Positions 18,521 through 29,472 of a stretch of 64,000 nt of DNA are shown here, in pieces; position 1 is the stretch's first letter; each line of letters opens with the position of its first letter. A program made the translations under genes and the position numbers. Origin of the DNA: Sphingomonas sp. Leaf67 (GTDB taxonomy: Bacteria > Pseudomonadota > Alphaproteobacteria > Sphingomonadales > Sphingomonadaceae); contig NZ_LMLP01000025.1 in NCBI RefSeq assembly GCF_001421965.1, positions 62,001-126,000 of the forward strand. The letters are read 5' to 3'. The notes under the pieces are model-generated. The model made no database searches and had not been told where the DNA came from. It was given only the letters and a program-made list of their open reading frames with translations.

Positions 18521-18562
18521 GATGGGCCGTTCCTCCACCGGGAGGAGCGGCCCATCTTGTTT
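18521..18562 (+). terminator. Intrinsic terminator after the first tandem TonB receptor
   Basis: A 16-bp stem (GATGGGCCGTTCCTCC at 18521-18536 with 18541-18556, one G-T wobble) closes a 4-base loop and is followed by TTGTTT. It sits 20 bases after the stop codon. This is a classical Rho-independent structure. Confidence 0.85.
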
Positions 18563-18968
18563 GCGAGCTGCCGCTTGCTGATGCGACCGTGATTCCGTGT
18601 TGGTGTAACAGGCTTTACGGCCGGTTGCCGGCACCGTTCCGACGGAGGGCCAGTCACGACCCGGGGACTGTATCGATGTTGCAATACACCACTTCACACA
18701 GGGCGAGGTCATATCGATTATCAGTTAAAGCACATGAGAGACATTACTGTAGGAATACATCTGTAACCGTAAATGACGCCGTTTATCAGTAATTTAACCT
18801 GATCGGTCTCTACGAAATCCGTGGATATTGTTGCGACTGTTACCGAAAAGTCACTTGGCGACGATTTCGTTACAATAGTGATTCGGTACGATTGCTTCGA
18901 AACTTGCGCACCCGTTAGTCTCGAATTGTTGCGCCACTTTTACGAGCGCCGATAAGACAGGGGCAAAT
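18563..18968 (+). promoter_or_regulatory. AT-richer leader/promoter region of the second tandem TonB receptor
   Basis: About 400 non-coding bases, distinctly poorer in GC than the rest of the window, between the terminator and the next receptor gene. It must hold that gene's promoter and possibly a long 5' leader. I could not fix -35/-10 boxes with the right spacing, and no Fur-box-like or riboswitch-like fold is convincing. AGGGGC lies just before ATG 18969. Confidence 0.45.
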
Positions 18969-21881
18969 ATGAAGCTTAATGTAAGAACTGCGTTGCTCGC
19001 CTCGACGCTGATGGTCGGCTTCTCGACCGCCGCGATGGCGCAGGAAACGACCACCGGTGTGGTTTCCGGCCCCGTGCCGCAGGAAGCGCCCTCCGAGGAT
19101 ATCGTCGTTACCGGGTCGCTGATCCGCAATCCGAACCTTGTCCAGTCGTCGCCGGTCAATTCGGTCAGTTCGGAAGAGCTGGAACTGCGGCAGACCAACG
19201 TCGCCGAACAGTTCCTGCGCGAATTGCCAGGCGTGGTTCCCAGCATCGGCTCGGCCGTGAACAACGGCAACGGCGGCGCGTCGTTCGTCGACTTGCGTGG
19301 CCTCGGTGCCAACCGCAATCTCGTGCTGCTCGACGGATCGCGTATCGCGCCGGCAGGTCTCAGCGGCATTACCGATCTGAACAATATCCCGCTTGCTCTG
19401 CTGGAGCGCACCGACATCCTGACGGGTGGCGCTTCGACGACCTACGGTGCCGATGCGGTATCGGGTGTCGTCAACTTCATCACGAAGCGTGACTTCGCGG
19501 GAATGGAAGCGACCGTCAGCGAACAGATCACCGAACGTGGCGACGGCAACATCTTCCGCGGCGATCTGACCCTAGGCGCGAACTTCGATGACGGACGTGG
19601 CAACGCCGTGTTCAGCATGGGCTATCAGAAGGCGAAACCCGTCCTTCAGGGTGATCGCGACTTCTCCGAATTCAATATCGATTCGTACAGCGGTGCACAG
19701 GGTGGTTCGGGTACGACCGTTCCGGGCCGCTTCACCGGTCTCGGCCTTGGCAGCAATAACCAGATCGACGTGGCGACCGGCCGTCTGGTACCGACCTATG
19801 CGCTGTTCAACTTTAACCCGCAGAACATCTTCCAAACGCCGTTCGAGCGTTACAATATGTTCGGTGCGGCGCATTACGAAGTCACCGATAATATCGAAGT
19901 ATATGGCCGCGGACTGTTTTCGAAGAATACGGTTCAGACCGTCATTGCCTCGTCGGGTACGTTCGGCAACTCGCTGACCATCCCATACTCGAACCCGTAC
20001 CTTCCGGCCGCAGCGCGGAGCCAGATTTGCGCCGCAAACGGACTGACCGTCGCGCAGTGCAGTGCGGCTGCACTCGCAACGACGACCAGCGACCCGAACT
20101 ATCGTACCTTCACCAGCAACGTCTCGCGTCGTTTCGTCGAAGCCGGTCCGCGTCTGTCGACGTACACGACCACCCTGTTCGATTATCGCTTCGGCGTTCG
20201 TGGTGACATCACCAGCAATATCCAGTTCGATCTTTCCGGCGGATATGGCGAAAGCGAGAATGCGCAGCGCCAGAGCGGGAATGGTACACGCACTCGCCTG
20301 CGTCAGGCGGCGTTGGCGACCAACACCGCCACCTGCGTCGACAACAGCAATGGCTGCGTTCCGATCAACCTGTTCGGTGATGCCGGCACGATCACTCCCG
20401 ACCAGCTCGGCTTCCTGCTGGGCGTGACGAACGGCACGACCACCAAGACCACGCTGGCACAGGCCCGCGGCGTCCTGAGCGGTGATCTTGGCTTCAGCAG
20501 CCCGTTCGCATCGGACGCGGTTTCGTTCGCGATCGGTGCCGAGTATCGCAAGTACACCGCAGCGGTTGTATCGGACGAACTGACGCAGCGCCCGAACGAA
20601 GTGCTCGGCAACGGTGCGGCATCGCCTGATGTGGCAGGCCAGTATGACGTGAAGGAAGGCTTTGCCGAACTGATCGTGCCGCTGGTTGCGGATCGTCCGT
20701 TCTTCCATAGCCTGACGGTCGAGGCCGGTGGTCGCGTGTCGTCCTATTCGACGGCGGGAACCAACTGGACGTGGAAAGCCGGCGGTACGTGGGAACCCGT
20801 TGAGGCAATCAAGGTCCGCGGAAACTACCAGAAGGCGGCTCGCGCACCGAACATCAACGAGCTGTTCGCGCCTTCGGTTACCGACCTCAATAACTCCGCT
20901 TCCGACCCATGTGCCGGTAGCGGCGTCACCGCCGGGTCCGCGCTGGGACAGGTCTGCGCCGCGCAGATCGTGGCGGGCGGCGCCACTGCCGCTCGCGCTC
21001 AGCAACTGATCGGCGCGATTCCGCTGCCTTCCGCCGGCCAGGTCAACGTCTCGACGGGCGGTAATCCAAACCTGAACGTCGAAAAGGCGACGACGTGGAC
21101 GATCGGTGCCGTGCTGCAGCCGGAATTCCTGCCCGGCTTCAACGCCAGCGTCGATTATTACAATATCGGCGTTCAGGACGCGATCACCGCGCCGACGATC
21201 GGCGACGTGTTCGCCAGCTGCTATTCGCCGCTGCAGGCAGCATCATCGGCGGCATGTCGTTCGATCGGTCGTGATCCGGTGGATGGCAGCCTGAATGGTG
21301 AAGCGACCGGCCTTGCGTTGCCGCTCTCCAACCTTGGCCGCATCCAGACCGACGGTATCGACGTCGCGTTGAATTATCGGCAGAAGTTCGGCTTCGGCGC
21401 GCTCGCCCTGTCGTTCATCGGCAACTGGACCAACAGCAACAAGTTCCAGGCGACCCCGACGTCGATCAATCGTGAATGTGTGGGCTATTACAGCGTCAAC
21501 TGCCCGTCGATCCAGCCGGAGTTCAGCTTTAATCAGCGTACGACGTTGACGATTGGTGCGGCGGATATCTCGTTGCTGTGGCGGTATATCGATGCCGTTT
21601 CGTACGAGCCGGCGGCACTTGCCGACGACATCGCCAATGGTGGTGGCCCGCTGGAAGAATTCCGTCGCATCGGAGCCGAACATTATTTCGACCTGACGAC
21701 GCGGTTCGGCGTGACGGACAATTTCGACTTCACCATCTCGGCGTTGAACCTGTTCGACAATCAGCCGAAGCTGGTCGGTGCGTCGATCGGCGCAACCGCC
21801 TACAATAGCGGTAACGTTTATCCATCGACCTATGATGCATTGGGCCGTCGCTTCGCAGCGAGCGCCCGCCTGCGCTTCTGA
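18969..21881 (+). CDS. TonB-dependent receptor (second of tandem)
   Basis: 970 residues. A clear signal peptide (about 1-24, ending AAMAQ) is followed by a TonB-box-like EDIVVTGSL near residue 44, a plug (VDLRGLGANRNLVLLDGSR, GGASTTYGADAVSGVVNFIT) and a beta-barrel ending RFAASARLRF with terminal F. The long loops contain several Cys pairs. It differs in sequence from the receptor just upstream, so the two are not a recent duplication. AGGGGC before ATG 18969 supports the start. It has its own upstream region of about 400 bases and its own terminator, so it is an independent unit. The substrate is unknown. Confidence 0.93.
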   Translation: MKLNVRTALLASTLMVGFSTAAMAQETTTGVVSGPVPQEAPSEDIVVTGSLIRNPNLVQSSPVNSVSSEELELRQTNVAEQFLRELPGVVPSIGSAVNNGNGGASFVDLRGLGANRNLVLLDGSRIAPAGLSGITDLNNIPLALLERTDILTGGASTTYGADAVSGVVNFITKRDFAGMEATVSEQITERGDGNIFRGDLTLGANFDDGRGNAVFSMGYQKAKPVLQGDRDFSEFNIDSYSGAQGGSGTTVPGRFTGLGLGSNNQIDVATGRLVPTYALFNFNPQNIFQTPFERYNMFGAAHYEVTDNIEVYGRGLFSKNTVQTVIASSGTFGNSLTIPYSNPYLPAAARSQICAANGLTVAQCSAAALATTTSDPNYRTFTSNVSRRFVEAGPRLSTYTTTLFDYRFGVRGDITSNIQFDLSGGYGESENAQRQSGNGTRTRLRQAALATNTATCVDNSNGCVPINLFGDAGTITPDQLGFLLGVTNGTTTKTTLAQARGVLSGDLGFSSPFASDAVSFAIGAEYRKYTAAVVSDELTQRPNEVLGNGAASPDVAGQYDVKEGFAELIVPLVADRPFFHSLTVEAGGRVSSYSTAGTNWTWKAGGTWEPVEAIKVRGNYQKAARAPNINELFAPSVTDLNNSASDPCAGSGVTAGSALGQVCAAQIVAGGATAARAQQLIGAIPLPSAGQVNVSTGGNPNLNVEKATTWTIGAVLQPEFLPGFNASVDYYNIGVQDAITAPTIGDVFASCYSPLQAASSAACRSIGRDPVDGSLNGEATGLALPLSNLGRIQTDGIDVALNYRQKFGFGALALSFIGNWTNSNKFQATPTSINRECVGYYSVNCPSIQPEFSFNQRTTLTIGAADISLLWRYIDAVSYEPAALADDIANGGGPLEEFRRIGAEHYFDLTTRFGVTDNFDFTISALNLFDNQPKLVGASIGATAYNSGNVYPSTYDALGRRFAASARLRF

Positions 21882-21916
21882 TACGTAGATCAATGCAGTA
21901 GTAAAGATTGTGAGAA

Positions 21917-21947
21917 GGGGGCAGAACCACGGTTCTGCCCCCTTTTT
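21917..21947 (+). terminator. Intrinsic terminator after the second tandem TonB receptor
   Basis: A perfect 12-bp stem (GGGGGCAGAACC with its complement, 21917-21928 and 21931-21942) is followed by TTTTT, 36 bases after the stop codon. It is the clearest Rho-independent terminator in the window. Confidence 0.92.
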
Positions 21948-22011
21948 AACTGTTAGCGTAACGTCCGATCCGAGCTAGAATGCCGGTATCGCCCGATAGA
22001 AAGGAATGTTG

Positions 22012-22242
22012 ATGCTGATGTTCGTAACTACCATGCTGGTCGGACTCGCCGGTCAGCAGGCAACGGCACCACCACCAGCTGCAGCTACGCCTAAACTCAT
22101 CTGCAAGCGGACGTTGGACACTGGATCGAACGTTCGCGGCAAGAAGGTCTGTCTGACCGCCAAGCAATGGGACCAGGTAGCACGTCAGGGCCAGGAAACC
22201 GGACGTTCGATGCTTCCCTCGCTCGTCACCCCGAACCAATAA
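22012..22242 (+). CDS. Small secreted protein with sphingomonad TGS/Cys motif
   Basis: 76 residues. An N-terminal hydrophobic segment (about 1-17) looks like a signal peptide or anchor, followed by an Ala/Pro spacer and a compact region ICKRTLDTGSNVRGKKVCLT with two cysteines 16 residues apart, then KQWDQVARQGQ. I recall this C-x-x-x-x-x-TGS-x6-8-C-x-T-x-x-x-W pattern from many small uncharacterised exported proteins of sphingomonads; the function is unknown. AAAGGA at about 22000-22005 gives ideal spacing to ATG 22012. An ATG at 22006 is too close to it, and ATG 22018 is possible. It stands alone, convergent with clpB. Confidence 0.75.
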   Translation: MLMFVTTMLVGLAGQQATAPPPAAATPKLICKRTLDTGSNVRGKKVCLTAKQWDQVARQGQETGRSMLPSLVTPNQ

Positions 22243-22252
22243 CGCACCGGCC

Positions 22253-22273
22253 GGGGTGACGGGTGCGGTCCTG

Positions 22274-22280
<7 letters not shown>
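22253..22280. terminator. Possible bidirectional hairpin between convergent genes
   Basis: GGGGTGAC (22253-22260) and GTCACCCC (22273-22280) form a perfect 8-bp stem around a 12-base loop. The right arm covers the clpB stop codon. It could stop transcription from either side, but neither strand has a T-run. Confidence 0.4.
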
Positions 22281-24850
<2,570 letters not shown>

Positions 24851-24876
24851 ATTGCTCCCCTGTGATGTTGCCGGCG

Positions 24877-24904
24877 ATATGGTGTGGTAAAAGGGCAACA
24901 CAAG
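24877..24904 (-). promoter_or_regulatory. Candidate sigma-32 (RpoH) promoter of clpB
   Basis: Reading the minus strand, CTTGTG (24904-24899) is followed, 17 bases after its CTTG, by ACCATAT (24883-24877). The sigma-32 consensus is CTTGAA, then CCCATNT at similar spacing, so each box is close. The clpB ATG begins 27 bases downstream with a good Shine-Dalgarno. clpB genes are commonly RpoH-controlled, which fits, but the match was made by eye. Confidence 0.55.
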
Positions 24905-24944
24905 AGGGGATGCATCGTTAGGCACGACGTGGCGTTGGGACCCG

Positions 24945-26138
24945 ATGGTAACGGGCGTTCGCAGGGCAGGATGGGGGCTGGTGTGGATCGTCGCGATCCT
25001 GTGCCTCGCCGTGACGATTGTGCCGCGCTTCCTCGACCGCATCTATTATCGCGGGGTGGCCAGCGACCATTTCGACGGCGCGCGCTTCGTCAATCCCGAT
25101 GGCGACGATACCGCCGCGCCACCGGGCGGCAGCCGCAGCGGGTTCCTGTGGCGACAGGCGACCGGCAGCGACGGGCGTCCCGCATGGCCCACGCAGGTCC
25201 CGGTCACCCCCGCCAGACCCGCCGAACTCCTGCCCGCCACGACCCGCCCGGCGCGCGATCCGGCGCAGACCCCGTTGCGCGTCACCTGGGTCGGCCACGC
25301 GTCGGCGCTGATCCAGACGCCGGGCCTCAACATCCTGACCGACCCGGTGTGGAGTGACCGCGCCGGCCCGTTCGGCTTCGGTCCGAAACGGGTCGCGGCA
25401 CCGGGTATCGCGTTGGACGATCTGCCGAAGATCGACCTGATCCTCATCAGCCACAATCATTACGACCACCTCGACCTGTCAACGCTCAAGCGGCTGTACG
25501 ACCGCGACCGCCCGGCGATCGTCACTGCCCACGGCAACGACGCGATCCTGCGCCGCGCGGGAATGCAAGCGACCGCGCTCGACTGGCGACAGGCGGAGCG
25601 GGTCGGCGGCGCGACGGTCCATGTCGTGCGCAACCATCACTGGTCGAGCCGCTGGTTCGTCGACCGCAACCGTGCCTTGTGGTCGGCGTTCGTCGTCGAA
25701 CTGCCCGGCGGCAATCTGTTCTTCGCGGGCGATACCGGCATGGGCGACGGCAAATGGGTCGAGGAGGCGAGGGCGGTCGGCCCGATCCGCCTCGCGCTGA
25801 TCCCCATCGGAGCGTTCCGGTTTCAGCCGGGGCAGATGGCCAGCGGCGCGCATATCGGCCCGGTCGACGCGCTCGACGTGTTTCGGCGGCTGGGCGCATC
25901 GCGCGGCATGGCGATCCATTGGGGCACGTTCCGCCTGTCCTATGAAGGCTATACGACCCCGCCGAAATTGCTGAGCGCGGCAAAGGCCTGTGCCGGCGTC
26001 ACCGATCGCCGCCTCGGCGCGGTGCCGATCGGTCGGCCGGTCGATATCGCGCCGATGACCGCCGCTGCCGCACCGCCATTCGATCGGGACGCCGTGCTTC
26101 GCTGTCTCGATGGTCCGGCGGGCAACGCCTTGCGCTAG
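24945..26138 (+). CDS. MBL-fold metallo-hydrolase, NAPE-PLD/RomA-like
   Basis: 397 residues. One N-terminal membrane helix (about 8-27) anchors or exports the protein, and a metallo-beta-lactamase domain follows from about residue 110 (TWVGHASALIQTPGLNILTDPVW). The metal-binding motif is H170-x-H172-x-D174-H175 (SHNHYDHLD). Further ligands fall in RNHHWSSRW, GDTGMG and HWGTF. This layout, with the WVGHAS start and a tryptophan-rich HHWSSR loop, is that of bacterial N-acyl-phosphatidylethanolamine phospholipase D-like proteins, so a phospholipid or related lipid phosphodiester is a reasonable but unproven substrate. ATG 24945 was chosen so that the helix starts near the N-terminus. It is divergent from clpB. 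Confidence 0.85.
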   Translation: MVTGVRRAGWGLVWIVAILCLAVTIVPRFLDRIYYRGVASDHFDGARFVNPDGDDTAAPPGGSRSGFLWRQATGSDGRPAWPTQVPVTPARPAELLPATTRPARDPAQTPLRVTWVGHASALIQTPGLNILTDPVWSDRAGPFGFGPKRVAAPGIALDDLPKIDLILISHNHYDHLDLSTLKRLYDRDRPAIVTAHGNDAILRRAGMQATALDWRQAERVGGATVHVVRNHHWSSRWFVDRNRALWSAFVVELPGGNLFFAGDTGMGDGKWVEEARAVGPIRLALIPIGAFRFQPGQMASGAHIGPVDALDVFRRLGASRGMAIHWGTFRLSYEGYTTPPKLLSAAKACAGVTDRRLGAVPIGRPVDIAPMTAAAAPPFDRDAVLRCLDGPAGNALR

Positions 26139-26163
26139 GTCTCGAAACGGTGAGACTGCGCGG

Positions 26164-26430
26164 ATGACCCGCACCGCAAACCGGTCCGTTCGCGACAGAT
26201 GGATGGCGCAAATCGTGCTGACTATGCTTTCGAGCGCGCTGTTGACCTACGCCATCATCGTTTTGAACCTTCCCCCAAGTTCGTGGCATGCGCTCTGGAT
26301 GATTATCCTGCCGGCCCTCGTTGGCCTCACGTTCAATCAGGGTGCCAGACAGCTTGTGATGGCGTTTGCGTTGCCCCTCGCTTCCATCGTCGCGGCTGCC
26401 GTCGTCGGCAATGCCATAGGCGGGATATAA
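26164..26430 (+). CDS. Small membrane protein, two helices
   Basis: 88 residues, not recognised. A basic N-terminus (TRTANRSVRDRW) precedes two hydrophobic segments (about 17-35 and 40-85, the latter probably two helices split by NQGARQ). It starts at ATG 26164, 25 bases after the metallo-hydrolase stop, with no strong Shine-Dalgarno, and may be co-transcribed with it. Composition and codon use agree with a real gene, but it is short and could be spurious. Confidence 0.55.
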   Translation: MTRTANRSVRDRWMAQIVLTMLSSALLTYAIIVLNLPPSSWHALWMIILPALVGLTFNQGARQLVMAFALPLASIVAAAVVGNAIGGI

Positions 26431-26526
26431 GTCCTTCAAACCGGTTAAGAGTTCACAACCGATCACAATCGTCCTATCGGTAACAACAGATACGATCCGG
26501 CAAAGACCGGACCATTGGAGAGAGAC

Positions 26527-27687
26527 ATGCTCGATTTCGCGCTCGGCGAGATGGCCGATGCCATTCGCGAGACCACGCAGCGCTTCGCGGCCGATCGCAT
26601 CGCGCCGATCGCCGCTGCCATCGACGCCGACGATCGCTTCCCGATCGAACTATGGCCTGAAATGGGTGCGCTCGGCCTGCACGGCATCACCGTCGGCGAA
26701 GACGATGGCGGCCTCGGTCTCGGCTATCTCGAACATGTCGTCGCGTGTGAGGAAGTCGCCCGCGCCTCGGCCTCGGTCGGCCTGTCCTATGGCGCGCATT
26801 CCAACCTGTGCGTCAACCAGATCGCGCGCTGGGGCAACGCCGAGCAGAAGGCGAAGTATCTGCCCAAGCTCATCAGCGGCGAGCATGTCGGATCGCTCGC
26901 CATGTCCGAAGTCGGGGCGGGCTCCGACGTCGTGTCGATGAAGCTGCGCGCCGACACGGTCGATGGCGGCTATCGCCTGAACGGCACCAAATTCTGGATC
27001 ACCAACGCCCCCTATGCCGCGACGCTGGTCGTCTATGCCAAGACCGCGCCCGACGCCGGATCGAAGGGGATCACCGCCTTCCTGATCGAACAGGATTTCG
27101 CCGGTTTTTCGATCGGGCAGAAGATCGACAAGATGGGGATGCGCGGGTCGCCGACCGCCGAGCTGGTCTTCAACGACTGTTTCGTTCCGGCCGAGAACGT
27201 CATGGGGCCGCTCAACGGCGGCGTCGGTGTGCTGATGTCGGGCCTCGATTACGAGCGCGTCGTGCTGTCGGGAATCCAGCTCGGCATCATGCAGGCCTGT
27301 CTCGATACCGTCCTGCCCTATGTCGCCGAGCGCAAGCAGTTCGGCAGACCGATCGGCGCGTTCCAGCTGATGCAGGGCAAGATCGCCGACATGTCGGTCG
27401 CGCTCAATTCGGCGCGCGCCTATGTCTACGCGGTCGCGAAGGCCTGCGACGCCGGCCGCACCACCCGCCACGATGCGGCGGGCGCGATCCTGCTGGCGTC
27501 CGAGAACGCGGTGAAGGTCGCCAACGACGCGATTCAGGCGCTGGGCGGGGCGGGCTATACGAAGGACTGGCCGGTCGAGCGCTATTTCCGCGATGCGAAG
27601 CTGCTCGACATCGGCGCCGGAACCAACGAAGTTCGCCGGATGCTGATCGGTCGCGAATTGCTGGGCGGGGGGACGCGCGCGCAATGA
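26527..27687 (+). CDS. ivd: Isovaleryl-CoA dehydrogenase
   Basis: FAD enzyme that oxidises isovaleryl-CoA to 3-methylcrotonyl-CoA in leucine breakdown. 386 residues with the acyl-CoA dehydrogenase fold. It shows the signatures AMSEVGAGSDV and KFWITN, and the C-terminal QALGGAGYTKDWPVERYFRDAK. The catalytic base is E243 in GLDYERVVL, the position used by isovaleryl-CoA dehydrogenases rather than the C-terminal glutamate of short-chain enzymes, so the call is specific. GGAGAG directly precedes ATG 26527. The stop overlaps the next gene (ATGA). It leads a leucine-degradation operon. Confidence 0.95.
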   Translation: MLDFALGEMADAIRETTQRFAADRIAPIAAAIDADDRFPIELWPEMGALGLHGITVGEDDGGLGLGYLEHVVACEEVARASASVGLSYGAHSNLCVNQIARWGNAEQKAKYLPKLISGEHVGSLAMSEVGAGSDVVSMKLRADTVDGGYRLNGTKFWITNAPYAATLVVYAKTAPDAGSKGITAFLIEQDFAGFSIGQKIDKMGMRGSPTAELVFNDCFVPAENVMGPLNGGVGVLMSGLDYERVVLSGIQLGIMQACLDTVLPYVAERKQFGRPIGAFQLMQGKIADMSVALNSARAYVYAVAKACDAGRTTRHDAAGAILLASENAVKVANDAIQALGGAGYTKDWPVERYFRDAKLLDIGAGTNEVRRMLIGRELLGGGTRAQ

Positions 27688-29279
27688 CGGTGCTGCCGAC
27701 GCTGATCGATCGCGGATCGGACGGGTTCGCCGCCAACGCCGCGCACAACGCTGCGCTAGCGGGCAACCTGCTCGACCGGATCGCGAAGACCGCGCTCGGC
27801 GGGCCGGAGCGCAGCCGCGAACGCCATGTCGCGCGCGGCAAGTTGCTGCCACGCGACCGCATCCATCGCCTGCTCGACGCCGGATCGCCGTTCCTCGAAG
27901 TTGGCGCGCTGGCGGCGGGTGGCATGTATGGCGACGAAGCCCCGGCGGCGGGCGTCATCGCCGGCATCGGCCGCGTCCATGGCCGGCAAGTGATGATCGT
28001 CGCCAACGACCCGACGGTGAAGGGCGGCGCGTATTTCCCGATGACGGTCAAGAAGCATCTCCGCGCGCAGGAGATCGCTTGCCAAAACCATCTGCCGTGC
28101 ATCTATCTGGTCGACAGCGGCGGCGCGAACCTTCCCCACCAAGCGGAAGTGTTCCCCGACCGCGACCATTTCGGCCGCATCTTCTTCAATCAGGCGCAGA
28201 TGTCGGCCAAGGGCATCGCCCAGATCGCCTGCGTGCTCGGCAGTTGTACCGCCGGCGGTGCCTATGTCCCTGCCATGTCCGACGAAACGGTGATCGTGCG
28301 CGGGCAGGGGACGATCTTCCTCGCCGGCCCGCCGCTGGTCAAGGCCGCGACCGGCGAGGTCATCAGTGCCGAGGAACTGGGCGGGGCCGACACCCATGGC
28401 CGCAAATCGGGCGTGGTCGATCATGTCGCCGACGATGACGAAGCGGCGCTGCTGATCGTCCGCGACATCGTCGCGACCCTGCCGCCGCCGCGCCGCGCCG
28501 AACTGGCGCTGACCGACCCGCGCCCGCCGCTCCACGATCCCGCCGACCTTGCCGGGATCGTGCCCACCGATGTCCGCGCGCCCTATGACGTGCGCGAGGT
28601 GATCGCCCGGCTGGTCGACGGATCGGAACTGCACGAATTCAAGCCGCTCTACGGCACGACGCTGGTGTGCGGCTTCGCGCGCATCTGGGGAATGCCGGTC
28701 GCGATCCTTGCGAACAATGGCGTGCTGTTTTCCGAAAGCGCGCAAAAGGGGGCGCATTTCATCGAACTCGCCTGCCAACGCCGCACGCCGTTGCTGTTCC
28801 TTCAGAATATCTCCGGCTTCATGGTCGGTGGTAAATATGAGGCGGAAGGCATTGCGAAACATGGCGCAAAGCTGGTCACCGCCGTCGCGACGGCACAGGT
28901 GCCCAAGCTGACCGTGCTGATCGGCGGCAGTTTCGGTGCGGGAAATTACGGCATGTGCGGCCGGGCCTATTCGCCACGGTTCCTCTTCACCTGGCCCAAC
29001 AGTCGCATCTCGGTGATGGGCGGCGAACAGGCGGCGAGCGTGCTGGCGACCGTCCACCGCGATGCCGACAACTGGACGCCGGAGCAGGCCGAAGCGTTCA
29101 AGACCGCGATCCGCGACCGCTACGAGGCGGAGGGCAGCCCCTATTACGCCACCGCGCGGCTGTGGGACGACGGCGTGATCCTGCCCGAACAGACCCGCGA
29201 CGTGCTGGGGCTGGCGCTGTCGGCAACGCTGAACGCTCCGATTGGCGACCGTGCACAGTTCGGCATCTTCCGGATGTGA
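27684..29279 (+). CDS. mccB: Methylcrotonyl-CoA carboxylase, carboxyltransferase (beta) subunit
   Basis: Transfers carboxyl from carboxybiotin to 3-methylcrotonyl-CoA, giving 3-methylglutaconyl-CoA. 531 residues in two crotonase-like halves. Family marks include LVDSGGANLPHQAEVFPDRDHFGRIF, the glycine-rich CTAGGAYVPAMSDE, NNGVLFSESAQKGAHFI and IGGSFGAGNYGMCGRAY. The GANLP/HFGRIF and NYGMCGRAY elements match methylcrotonyl- rather than propionyl-CoA carboxylase. ATG 27684 overlaps the ivd stop. Its partner mccA lies 1.2 kb downstream, separated by a palindromic repeat and a DUF3088-like gene. Confidence 0.95.
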   Translation: MTVLPTLIDRGSDGFAANAAHNAALAGNLLDRIAKTALGGPERSRERHVARGKLLPRDRIHRLLDAGSPFLEVGALAAGGMYGDEAPAAGVIAGIGRVHGRQVMIVANDPTVKGGAYFPMTVKKHLRAQEIACQNHLPCIYLVDSGGANLPHQAEVFPDRDHFGRIFFNQAQMSAKGIAQIACVLGSCTAGGAYVPAMSDETVIVRGQGTIFLAGPPLVKAATGEVISAEELGGADTHGRKSGVVDHVADDDEAALLIVRDIVATLPPPRRAELALTDPRPPLHDPADLAGIVPTDVRAPYDVREVIARLVDGSELHEFKPLYGTTLVCGFARIWGMPVAILANNGVLFSESAQKGAHFIELACQRRTPLLFLQNISGFMVGGKYEAEGIAKHGAKLVTAVATAQVPKLTVLIGGSFGAGNYGMCGRAYSPRFLFTWPNSRISVMGGEQAASVLATVHRDADNWTPEQAEAFKTAIRDRYEAEGSPYYATARLWDDGVILPEQTRDVLGLALSATLNAPIGDRAQFGIFRM

Positions 29280-29303
29280 CGCGGATGTCGCCCACCTCCC
29301 ACC

Positions 29304-29390
29304 CGTACCCCCGCGCAGGCGGGGGTCCAGGGTTTCAAGCGCAAGCCGTTGTTCTGCTTGGCTCTGGACCCCCGCCTGCGCGGGGGTACG
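29304..29390. repeat. 27-bp perfect inverted repeat (copy 1 of dispersed element)
   Basis: The arms at 29304-29330 and 29364-29390 (CGTACCCCCGCGCAGGCGGG... and complement) are perfectly matched, with a 33-base spacer. A second copy, inverted as a whole, lies at 46389-46475. Spacer and flanks are also related between the copies. It sits inside the leucine operon between mccB and the DUF3088-like gene, and could form a strong mRNA hairpin. Confidence 0.9.
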
Positions 29391-29472
29391 GCGAGTTTTT
29401 GGCGAAGCTCGCGACATTCGCAAAGGTCTCGCCTGCGCGGAGGAACGGCAGCGCGCGCGTGGAGGGTGCCGC

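Noticed and set aside
18969..21881. Second tandem TonB receptor as a duplicate of the first
   Set aside because: Apart from the shared family motifs the two proteins differ throughout the plug and barrel, so a recent duplication is unlikely.
26808..27683. Upstream extension of the mccB frame
   Set aside because: It lies out of phase inside isovaleryl-CoA dehydrogenase; the conserved carboxylase begins at ATG 27684.
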